From a virus: DNA of 23,704 nt. Under the pieces are notes generated by a model. The model was not told the origin of the DNA. It worked only from the letters and a program-made list of their open reading frames with translations, and ran no database searches. The stretch is taken from IMG/VR virus record IMGVR_UViG_3300044681_000016, positions 1-23,704 of that record; one strand, given 5' to 3'. The position numbers were made by a program, and so were the translations under genes. This document shows, piece by piece, positions 13,963 to 20,679 of the stretch. Numbering within the stretch: position 1 is the stretch's first letter; every line of letters begins with the position of its first letter.

Positions 13963-15015
13963 TTAGCGCAGCCAAGCCGACCTGTATGCCCTAGGAAAGA
14001 TACCAATACGGAAATTCTGGTTGTTTAGACCATTTGGACCCTTATTGTTTCTTCCGCTGGCATAACGTGCGCCGAATACAGGTTGATAGTTGATATCAAA
14101 AGTCATATCTCCATTCTTATGGCTATGACTATAAGACAAGCTGGTCTTGGATAAACTCACTTCACCTTGTGCAATGAAGTGGCAGTTGTTAATACCGTAT
14201 GAGTTCTTACCGTAGTCCATTCCGAAGACAGACATACCGATAATCTTGTTATCCTTGATTACTTGGAATACTTCTTCTTTCTTCCCAGCTTGTGACAGAG
14301 CAGCTAGGGTTGTGTAGAATTTGATTGTTTCTTTATGCTGGAAAATGTATGGTGAACTTTTCTCTGACAGACCAGAGTAGTTCTGGAATCCTTTAGCATC
14401 GGTTCCCATCTTGTATGACATATAGCAATCAGGATAAAGTTTGTTACCCTTTCTGCATACCAGAACAACGTCTGCTTTAGGTTCACCATTGGTAACTGGA
14501 ACCATGCCAATTACACCACTGAATGTGAATCCGTGGATGCGTAGGGTCAACCCTTTGAACTGAGCATCAAGCATTGGCTCAATGGCTTTGTTGAAGTCAG
14601 TGACGCATTTGACGTCAGATGCTTCCTTAATTGCTGAGACTAATGTTCCACCACTGAAGGTAGAACAAACGTCTGCGAATGCACTTGTGTCAAATTTGGA
14701 GAGGTCGATGGTTGACAGCACCCCATAGTAAGCACCTGAAGCAGTTTTCTTGGCACCCTTCGCTGGCTTAACTAGAACAGTATAACCACCTGGAATCTTA
14801 ACATCATTTGGTCTCTGTACTGTGATTTCGGATCCAGGGAATTCTGCGATGACTGCGAATGTCATCTTTGTGCGCATCTGTGCGTTGTTCTCTGGGATAT
14901 CCAGACGAACCGTCTTAGCAGTTTCTTTATAGATTTTGCAGTCTTTTAGACTCTTTACCTTGCACAGTTTAGTGATAACTTGATCTGCCGAGGTAATTGG
15001 CGTCACTCTAGCCAT
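13963..15015 (-). CDS. Unknown protein with a degenerate PD-(D/E)xK nuclease-like signature (350 residues)
   Basis: No firm assignment. In the middle is GEPKADVVLVCRKG followed by YMSYKMG (Asp182 ... Ser200-x-Lys202). This has the layout of the PD-(D/E)xK nuclease core, with serine in place of the acidic residue, and is followed by GFQNYSG. Marine T4-like phages carry proteins with a similar 'KADxxL ... SxK ... FQxYSG' stretch, from memory. The N-terminal ~130 residues are beta-rich and the C-terminus is rich in Asn/Gly/Arg (YASGRNNKGPNGLNNQNFRIG). Catalysis is doubtful without the acidic residue; a structural or DNA-binding role is possible. AGGAG lies 6 bases before the ATG, and a late-promoter-like box lies 31 bases upstream. 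Confidence 0.7.
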   Translation of the reverse strand: MARVTPITSADQVITKLCKVKSLKDCKIYKETAKTVRLDIPENNAQMRTKMTFAVIAEFPGSEITVQRPNDVKIPGGYTVLVKPAKGAKKTASGAYYGVLSTIDLSKFDTSAFADVCSTFSGGTLVSAIKEASDVKCVTDFNKAIEPMLDAQFKGLTLRIHGFTFSGVIGMVPVTNGEPKADVVLVCRKGNKLYPDCYMSYKMGTDAKGFQNYSGLSEKSSPYIFQHKETIKFYTTLAALSQAGKKEEVFQVIKDNKIIGMSVFGMDYGKNSYGINNCHFIAQGEVSLSKTSLSYSHSHKNGDMTFDINYQPVFGARYASGRNNKGPNGLNNQNFRIGIFPRAYRSAWLR

Positions 15016-15044
15016 GGGATCTCCTAATATAGTATAAACAACTA

Positions 15045-15743
15045 CTATTTAGGGTACTTGTTATATCTCTTCTCCCACCTGAGGATCTCTTTGAATAGCT
15101 TCTCGATAACCTGTTTGTTACCACTGAAGTCGTGTCCAAACGTCTTGTAAATCTCTGTTAGGGTTGGTGAGTTTGATCTGTTTCTCTTTGAAGAACTCAA
15201 GAGATAATCGACTGGCTGATGTGGGCACAGCATTTTGTAGTCGAGGTAGATGCAGTGAGCGTATGCCTGAATCTCATCGAAGTGAGAGTAGTATTTACGA
15301 TCTTCGTCCATACGTTTGACGCCTGTCTGCTTATGGGGTAGGTAGTAGTCAGTGCCCTCATCGTACCTACGATCGTACTGCATAAAGTGAATAAGTTCAT
15401 GCATGAGGGTTTGAATGAACTTAAATTTGAAACGCTGCCAAGAGGTATCTGTGAAGCTGAAGGTATTGAACCTTTTGGTGTAGACGAATACCGTGGATTG
15501 ACGATCCCAGTATTCACCACCAACAGCAATCGCTTCATCCCAGATTTTGGCTTTGGATTTTTGCTTGATAAACTTTACAGAAGTTCTCCACTTCTTGCAA
15601 TAGTTTTGTAACCCCTTGGAGTCATTTTTATAACTATCTAGATCCGACCAGATTTTGGAAGGAATGAACTTGGCTCTGAATGGTCTGTCACCAAACGGAA
15701 GAAGGTCTATGAAATCGATGTTGCAAGATTCTAGATAAGTCAT
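15045..15743 (-). CDS. HExxH zinc metalloprotease-like protein
   Basis: A 232-residue protein with a zincin motif, HELIH (His115, Glu116, His119), inside a hydrophobic helix FIQTLMHELIHFMQY. A downstream HFDEIQAYAH segment probably supplies the third metal ligand, as in minimal SprT-like and related 'NEiqA' zincins. No signal peptide is seen, so it should act in the cytoplasm or in the particle. The substrate is unknown; a maturation or host-protein-degrading role is possible. The ATG at 15743 follows AAGG by only one base and lies directly at the predicted start site of the promoter at 15750-15778, so translation may be leaderless. The gene ends in TAG within a CTAAATA box. Confidence 0.82.
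   Translation of the reverse strand: MTYLESCNIDFIDLLPFGDRPFRAKFIPSKIWSDLDSYKNDSKGLQNYCKKWRTSVKFIKQKSKAKIWDEAIAVGGEYWDRQSTVFVYTKRFNTFSFTDTSWQRFKFKFIQTLMHELIHFMQYDRRYDEGTDYYLPHKQTGVKRMDEDRKYYSHFDEIQAYAHCIYLDYKMLCPHQPVDYLLSSSKRNRSNSPTLTEIYKTFGHDFSGNKQVIEKLFKEILRWEKRYNKYPK
15046..15052 (-). promoter_or_regulatory. Late-promoter-like box CTAAATA overlapping the metalloprotease stop codon
   Basis: CTAAATA on the minus strand includes part of the TAG stop of the metalloprotease gene and lies 31 bases before the next ATG (15015). It could drive late expression of the unknown 350-residue protein. Because the last codons impose the sequence, chance is not excluded. Confidence 0.4.
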
Positions 15744-15749
15744 ACCTTA

Positions 15750-15778
15750 ATTCTACCATACTCGCTCCAGAAAGTCAA
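15750..15778 (-). promoter_or_regulatory. Sigma-70-like promoter for the metalloprotease gene, inside the end of the kinase gene
   Basis: TTGACT (15778-15773) and TAGAAT (15755-15750) are 17 bases apart. The -35 box and spacer encode the last residues of the P-loop kinase (LDFLERVW) and the -10 begins with its TAG stop. The downstream sequence AATTAAGGTATGA is identical to that after the promoter at 13905-13933. Confidence 0.8.
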
Positions 15779-16289
15779 GTACGGCAGATTGCTCCTCTAA
15801 GTTAGTGTTTGCAAACTCAGTGATATATGGCATCAAGGCAAAATTCGATAGTAAGTTATTATATTTAGTCGCCCTACCTTTTAGGAATTGCTCAGACTGG
15901 TCAGACCCCCTATCCTTATATCGTTGCTCTAGCAGATCCTTGGGCACGGTTAGGAATACAACATGAAGTTCCGTATTGGGCAAATCCATTGCAAATTCTA
16001 AGAAAGACTGGTTGAAGATCCTGTCCCCCTCGAACAAGATATTGGAGGTTGTTTCTGAAACAAACTCTTGGGCGATAGGCTGGACTGCCATACTCAATCT
16101 GTCAGTTCCAGCAAAGGTTTCACCCTCTTCGTATTTACCCAAAACATAAAGGTCTAGTTCCTTGCAATAAAGGGCAGGGAGCATCTTCTTGGGTTCAACC
16201 TTCTCCCATGTTTTGTTCTCCATAAACTTACGGAACAAAGTAGTCTTACCAGTTCCTGGGCTACCACCAACGGCTACTAACTTTCTCAT
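15753..16289 (-). CDS. P-loop kinase, candidate 5-hydroxymethyl-pyrimidine DNA kinase
   Basis: A 178-residue P-loop kinase. The Walker A is GSPGTGKT (9-16), and an acidic FEGDRIF motif (Glu87, Asp89, Arg90) occupies the Walker B/substrate position. It is small, cytoplasmic and has no extra domains. Alone it could be any nucleoside or small-molecule kinase. Its stop-start overlap (ATGA at 16286-16289) with a gene of the alpha-glutamyl/putrescinyl-thymine pyrophosphorylase group makes a 5-hydroxymethyluracil DNA kinase the best reading. In phages such as SP10 and ViI, that kinase phosphorylates 5-hmU in DNA before amino-acid transfer. GAGGAG lies 8 bases before the ATG inside the upstream gene. 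Confidence 0.8.
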   Translation of the reverse strand: MRKLVAVGGSPGTGKTTLFRKFMENKTWEKVEPKKMLPALYCKELDLYVLGKYEEGETFAGTDRLSMAVQPIAQEFVSETTSNILFEGDRIFNQSFLEFAMDLPNTELHVVFLTVPKDLLEQRYKDRGSDQSEQFLKGRATKYNNLLSNFALMPYITEFANTNLEEQSAVLDFLERVW

Positions 16290-17311
16290 ACCAAAAACTC
16301 CTCTAAATTGAAAGCAACAACTTGCTCTTCGTCATCAAACATCCAGTGAAGTCTGGACATATTTCCAGTGTTAACAAACTCAGAGAATTTCTCTTTGTTT
16401 ATCTTGTTCTTACCAGTCAACCTGCTATCTAAGGTTTCATTTCTGGCTTGCCATAAAACATCCCAATCAATACCATACCATCCGTCTTGTTCAACTTGAA
16501 GTATTTCCTCAGACTGTCTATCAAGGTAGTAGCCAAGATATCGTCCGTGGTGTTCTCTAAAAATCTTTTTGAAGGAACACAAACAAGTTTCCATAGTGAA
16601 GAAGTCAATTTGGTTTGCCAGTTCAGGAAACCTTTCTAGCATCTCAACCCTAATTCCTTCGCCAGCGTGCTCAAGGTATTCGTACTCTTTTCCAGAGAGT
16701 TTTCTATCATAATCGTCATCTTTGCCAAGGGCAAGAAGTAGTCCATTACGATGAGACTTGGAACCAGAATAATCGTCCAGCATGAGAGAACTAGGCTCCA
16801 CATTAACACCAGCAGTGTGCTTAAGGTGCTGTAAGTAAAACCAAGTAGAATAACGCCCAAACTTATGAAGGTTTCCTTTAAGTGCCACCCACAGTGCATC
16901 AAAGTTTTTCTTCGCATCGCCTTCGTAGTATAACTCGAGTCGTTCACGTTGTGTTCCAGTTCCAATAAATTTTTGATATGATTCAAACATGGCAGGTAAG
17001 TGACCCTTGTTCCACTTCGTGTCAGTTTGATAGCGTAGACGTTTGTAGTTAGAAGTATTCCATACAGTCATACGGTCTACTGTCGCCAACTCAAAGTCAG
17101 GAAACTCATTCAACAAAACCCAAGCAGTTGGACCATGATATGTGTTACCATATAACCATGCGAACCAGAGACGTTGCTCATCGTTATGTTCGTAACGCTT
17201 GTTCAAATAGTTCGTCATCCATACTGCTGGGTCACAGTCATTGTGCTTCAATGACCATGCATACCAACGAATGAACGCTTCTCTACGGTTTTGTTTTAAT
17301 CTGTAGTCCAT
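16286..17311 (-). CDS. Alpha-glutamyl/putrescinyl-thymine pyrophosphorylase-like protein (amino acid:DNA transferase group)
   Basis: A 341-residue helical protein with an aromatic N-terminal half (REAFIRWYAWSLKHND, LWFAWLYGNTYHGPTAWVLLNEFPDF, TDTKWNKGHLPAMFESYQKF). I recognise this pattern as the phage alpha-glutamyl/putrescinyl-thymine pyrophosphorylase group (probably clade 3). These enzymes replace the (pyro)phosphate on phosphorylated 5-hmU in DNA with an amino compound. The identification is from memory of the family, not from a search. It partners the kinase downstream (ATGA overlap), the usual arrangement for such pairs. It overlaps the phosphatase gene upstream by 16 bases. The C-terminus LEEFLV resembles the LESFF tails discussed for the dioxygenase and polymerase, but these codons also contain the ribosome-binding site of the kinase. 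Confidence 0.75.
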   Translation of the reverse strand: MDYRLKQNRREAFIRWYAWSLKHNDCDPAVWMTNYLNKRYEHNDEQRLWFAWLYGNTYHGPTAWVLLNEFPDFELATVDRMTVWNTSNYKRLRYQTDTKWNKGHLPAMFESYQKFIGTGTQRERLELYYEGDAKKNFDALWVALKGNLHKFGRYSTWFYLQHLKHTAGVNVEPSSLMLDDYSGSKSHRNGLLLALGKDDDYDRKLSGKEYEYLEHAGEGIRVEMLERFPELANQIDFFTMETCLCSFKKIFREHHGRYLGYYLDRQSEEILQVEQDGWYGIDWDVLWQARNETLDSRLTGKNKINKEKFSEFVNTGNMSRLHWMFDDEEQVVAFNLEEFLV

Positions 17312-17718
17312 TTAGCCAGCGCAGTCTTAATCAATTTAATAACTTCATGATGCATCTCTGTTCCTGAAGCAAACGCAGGATCTGGGATCTTGTTTACTCC
17401 TTGAACATAGTCAGACAACTTCTGCGCTTTTGATTGCTCACCGAACTGGTCAACAAATCGTTTTGCATTTGCGTCATCCATATAAAAGACTTTGTCAGCC
17501 CAGTCAACCAGTTCCTTGGTAGCAACTGATGAACGAATTCCTTCTGAGGGATAACCTTCTTTCTCTAAGGTCTCTCTCATTTTCTTTGCAGTGATTCTAC
17601 CATTCGATGTCTTCAATCCTGCTGACTTAACTTCAAGATTTGGGTAATCTTGCTTGCAGATGATTTCGGCAGCTGCACTGCGGTTCACATTACCATGACA
17701 CAGGAACAAGACTTTCAT
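17296..17718 (-). CDS. Low-molecular-weight protein-tyrosine-phosphatase-like protein
   Basis: A 140-residue LMW-PTP/arsenate-reductase fold protein. The P-loop is CHGNVNRS (Cys7-x5-Arg13), right after the first strand VLFL, and the general-acid loop is PDPAF with Asp113. All catalytic residues are present and the length is normal. These enzymes hydrolyse phosphate monoesters through a cysteinyl phosphate. Inside this operon it could remove phosphate from a modified base or intermediate, or act on host proteins. The start shares one base with the stop of the amidoligase (TAATG), and the end overlaps the next gene by 16 bases. Arsenate reduction is less likely in this context. Confidence 0.85.
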   Translation of the reverse strand: MKVLFLCHGNVNRSAAAEIICKQDYPNLEVKSAGLKTSNGRITAKKMRETLEKEGYPSEGIRSSVATKELVDWADKVFYMDDANAKRFVDQFGEQSKAQKLSDYVQGVNKIPDPAFASGTEMHHEVIKLIKTALAKWTTD

Positions 17719-18686
17719 TAGTAACCTTTCTGTTTAAGTTCTTGAATGATTGGGTATACGTCTTTAGATGATACGTTCTCGATGTCATCAATGTTAATAC
17801 GTTCACGTAGAGCATCAAGTCTTTTAATTATATCACCTTTCGTGTTTGTATCAAAGTTTGTAAACTGATATCCTTGTTCTGTTTCAAACTCGTATGGCTC
17901 AAACTTTGGAAACGAGAAGTTATCAGAGTTGAAGATCTCCAATGGGCTATCTTCGTCACCCAATGCTGCCTCTAAGAATTTCTTGCACCACTTGATACTA
18001 GATTCCATCTCACCAAGATGCAAAGTTCCAGGGAAGTGTCTGAACTCAATAGTGTTTGTTTCTTCCCACATCTGACGCAAGTTAATGCCAGCACGTGGGC
18101 ATTGGAACCAAGAAGGATTACCTTTGGCATCACGGTGAGCATGTTCCTCAAAGAATTCTTGAGTAGTAGTTGCTGCTAACATTGCTTCAATACGCTTTGC
18201 TGGGAGTTTGTGTTGATGAGATTTGTAACGTCTCTTCATTCGTTTAACTGCCCACTCATACTCAAGTGCTGGTAGGTTTCTATCTGGCACTGGGATCTGT
18301 TCAACGATCTCAAATGCTTGCTCTTGAAAACGAGTAATGTATTTTAGAAGTTTCTTACAAGACTCCAAATCGTCTTTCAATCCAGGAACACGAATGTGGA
18401 TGTGAAGGTTACTGCGATAGTTGACGATTCTCTTCGGAGAAAGAAGTGCGCCATTAATCTTAGAGATGTGATCAATCTGCTCAATGATAGTATTGGTTGG
18501 TCGTGTATTGATCTCACCACCGTAAGCGTAGAGTTTACCACTTGGGTCATTAGCAATACCTGTGCTGCTAACGCAAGTGTTGTCTTTATCATTCCATTGA
18601 GCGCCATCTGGTAGTTCAGCGAACCTGTGGCAGTTACCATATTCTAATTCTACGCCATACGACCAAGAATCACTATCATACTTCAT
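17718..18686 (-). CDS. Amidoligase-family protein (COOH-NH2 ligase, glutamine-synthetase-like fold)
   Basis: A 322-residue protein matching the Amidoligase_2 pattern: YGVELEYG at the N-terminus (Glu13, Glu15), YGGEINTRP (Glu59), NLHIHIRVPG (His95, His97), and NTIEFRHFPGTL (Glu214, Arg216). These conserved Glu/His/Arg residues bind ATP and metals in the family. Members join a carboxylate to an amine using ATP. The upstream gene encodes a class II glutamine amidotransferase, which could release ammonia for it; such pairings are known for phage and bacterial amidoligases. The start lies 11 bases inside that gene, with AAAGGA 8 bases before the ATG. The substrate is not readable; an amino-acid adduct on DNA is my inference. 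Confidence 0.85.
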   Translation of the reverse strand: MKYDSDSWSYGVELEYGNCHRFAELPDGAQWNDKDNTCVSSTGIANDPSGKLYAYGGEINTRPTNTIIEQIDHISKINGALLSPKRIVNYRSNLHIHIRVPGLKDDLESCKKLLKYITRFQEQAFEIVEQIPVPDRNLPALEYEWAVKRMKRRYKSHQHKLPAKRIEAMLAATTTQEFFEEHAHRDAKGNPSWFQCPRAGINLRQMWEETNTIEFRHFPGTLHLGEMESSIKWCKKFLEAALGDEDSPLEIFNSDNFSFPKFEPYEFETEQGYQFTNFDTNTKGDIIKRLDALRERINIDDIENVSSKDVYPIIQELKQKGY

Positions 18687-19368
18687 ATTGATAATCCTTT
18701 GCTTTATTGTTTACGGTTTCATAATCTAATGTTAAATGCGTACCTATCGTTATGGTGCAATATGTATTCGCATCCATAACTTCAGGTTCAGCGGAAGGGT
18801 CTGCTCTCTTAATAATGTCCTTAGTTGATGTCACCAATACCCCATTAGGGAGAGTCGTCATATACAGAGGTCGTTTACCACTACGATATACTGTCAGCTT
18901 TTTGTCGATACTCAACTCACATACACCCATTGACATATTAGGAAATTCATCCAACGGATCTTCTGAATGCAGAACAAGTTCACTATCATTTTTAGTAATG
19001 CAGTCATACCCATAAAGTTCTTTCCAGCGATGCGGAAGTTCTTGGGTTATAACTCCATTGTGAACAATACTCTTTTCAGAATTGTAAAGTGGTTGGTTAT
19101 ATTCCAAGTCAGATGTTGAGTAGCGACAGTGACCAATTAGGTAGAGGTTTCCATCTTTAGCAACGCAATCCTCTAAGTTGTCAAGATGAACAAACTTGTC
19201 TGCTGGCACTGGTTCTTTGAATGTTTGTATTTCTTTAGACCAGTGCGGTAGAACAGACATACCTGTTGCGTGCATCCCTCGAATCTTAGACTCAAGGAAC
19301 ACACGTCTTATTAAACTGAAGTCATCAGCAGAGGGTTTCCTGATTATAGCACCAATAACAGCACACAT
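18676..19368 (-). CDS. Class II glutamine amidotransferase (N-terminal-nucleophile hydrolase)
   Basis: A 230-residue stand-alone GATase-II domain. The start Met is followed directly by Cys2, the N-terminal nucleophile, which fixes the start codon. Other family residues are GHCRYST (Arg82 region), the oxyanion HNG (103-105), NQP, and DSE in TKNDSELVLH. It hydrolyses glutamine to glutamate and ammonia. No synthase domain is fused, so the ammonia must be used by a partner, most likely the amidoligase overlapping its end by 11 bases. The TAA of the dioxygenase lies 2 bases before its ATG, and no clear ribosome-binding site is present, so translation is probably coupled. Confidence 0.9.
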   Translation of the reverse strand: MCAVIGAIIRKPSADDFSLIRRVFLESKIRGMHATGMSVLPHWSKEIQTFKEPVPADKFVHLDNLEDCVAKDGNLYLIGHCRYSTSDLEYNQPLYNSEKSIVHNGVITQELPHRWKELYGYDCITKNDSELVLHSEDPLDEFPNMSMGVCELSIDKKLTVYRSGKRPLYMTTLPNGVLVTSTKDIIKRADPSAEPEVMDANTYCTITIGTHLTLDYETVNNKAKDYQYEV

Positions 19369-19370
19369 AA

Positions 19371-20669
19371 TTAACCGAAGAAACTTTCTAGAGTTGATAC
19401 GTTTGACTCTGGGTGATACTTGTGGAGGGTTTCCTCTCCAAGTTTGCGTTCCAGATAATCATACCACTCTTGAGACAACCACATACCCTCAGAAACGCCA
19501 TTCCAAAGAGGACGCCATTCTGGATGCTCTTTATTCATTCTACGCTCATCAACAAAGTCTTTGCGTGACATCTCGTATTCCCAGCTACCCAACTCAAGCA
19601 TCTTCTCACGGAAGTAGCAGACGAAAGAAATACGCTCAGCACCTTCTTCAGCAATCATCTCTGTGTTGCCGTGGATACCTTCATGGTTGTTAACAAGCAA
19701 CAGATCACCTGGACGAATGTTAACTGCAACACGATACTCAGGGAATACAAGATAACCACCAGTATACTTACCGTTGTTTGACACCACAGTTAGGTTACTG
19801 AACCCTACATTCAAATCACCAGCATCTCTGTGTGCTGCAGTTCTGAATGTCTTGTTAACTGTCACAGTAGTGAATACAGTTCCAGGGACAATGAACTTCG
19901 GATCAAGTTTCTTACATGCTTTGTTTTGTTCTTCCCAACGCATAGGGAGAAGTTCTTTGAATCCTTCAGACAAACTCTGCAGGAATGGGAATCCCATTTC
20001 AAATTTCTCATAGTTGTTGGCTGTGAATGAAGTTGGGCGACCGTATGGGATACGAGGATAACGATCAAAGTAACCAGCAATACCAGAGAACACAGAGTTA
20101 GCATAAGTCGTTTGACATACTAATTCTTTAAGAACACGCTTGGTCTCTTTCTTGGCGTCATCGCCTGACATCTGTCGTACTTCCTCAACCCAGTCGTCAA
20201 ACTGGAATCCTTCGTCTTTGGTTCTATTGATAGACCAAACTTGACCACGTGAGGAAGGTAGGCTGGATCTGTTTTCGCCATACTTGTCCATGATAGTCTT
20301 GATTGGGTCTTCACCAAACAAGTTCTCCGCAGGATTCAAAAACTGATCCATGATCTCGAATTGATACTCAGTAACCCATTCACGATTACCTAGAGTACCT
20401 GCTTTTGGACCAGCAGCAGTTCCACGATTCTGAGTCTCAACTGCTGCTTCACGCAGACCAGTGTAAGCAAGTCTTTGTTGCTCCTCAGTAAACCAGTTCT
20501 TGCGAAACTTGAAGATGATATTCTTTTCGCTATTCTCTTCACCGAGTGCTGGTGGAGCATAGAAGTCCATATCTTCTTCAACCAGCAGGTCGTAATGTTG
20601 TTCGTCTACAAACTGACCAAGCAAATGCTCAGAGTCATGCTTCATGTCAGCGGTGATTACCTTAACCAT
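19371..20669 (-). CDS. TET/JBP-like 2-oxoglutarate Fe(II) dioxygenase, predicted DNA 5-methylpyrimidine oxidase
   Basis: A 432-residue protein whose core (about 262-355) fits the TET/JBP family: TVNKTFRTAAHRDAGD with His280 and Asp282, GFSNLTVVSN, YTGGYLVFPEYRVAVNIRPGD, LVNNHEGIHGNTEM with His329/His333 (one is the distal iron ligand), and ERISFVCYFRE with Arg346 for 2-oxoglutarate. The family oxidises the 5-methyl group of thymine (JBP) or 5-methylcytosine (TET) in DNA. The N-terminal ~250 residues are unassigned. The C-terminus ends LESFFG, matching the DNA polymerase tail LESFFV in this window. I chose the ATG at 20669 because AAGGAG is 6 bases upstream; an ATG at 20708 would overlap the helicase. 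It heads the modification operon. Confidence 0.88.
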   Translation of the reverse strand: MVKVITADMKHDSEHLLGQFVDEQHYDLLVEEDMDFYAPPALGEENSEKNIIFKFRKNWFTEEQQRLAYTGLREAAVETQNRGTAAGPKAGTLGNREWVTEYQFEIMDQFLNPAENLFGEDPIKTIMDKYGENRSSLPSSRGQVWSINRTKDEGFQFDDWVEEVRQMSGDDAKKETKRVLKELVCQTTYANSVFSGIAGYFDRYPRIPYGRPTSFTANNYEKFEMGFPFLQSLSEGFKELLPMRWEEQNKACKKLDPKFIVPGTVFTTVTVNKTFRTAAHRDAGDLNVGFSNLTVVSNNGKYTGGYLVFPEYRVAVNIRPGDLLLVNNHEGIHGNTEMIAEEGAERISFVCYFREKMLELGSWEYEMSRKDFVDERRMNKEHPEWRPLWNGVSEGMWLSQEWYDYLERKLGEETLHKYHPESNVSTLESFFG

Positions 20670-20679
20670 TTCTTTCTCC

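Noticed and set aside
15753-15776. Kinase C-terminus LDFLERVW as another sliding-clamp tail
   Set aside because: It is not in the LESFF register, and its codons are fully explained by the -35/-10 promoter at 15750-15778.
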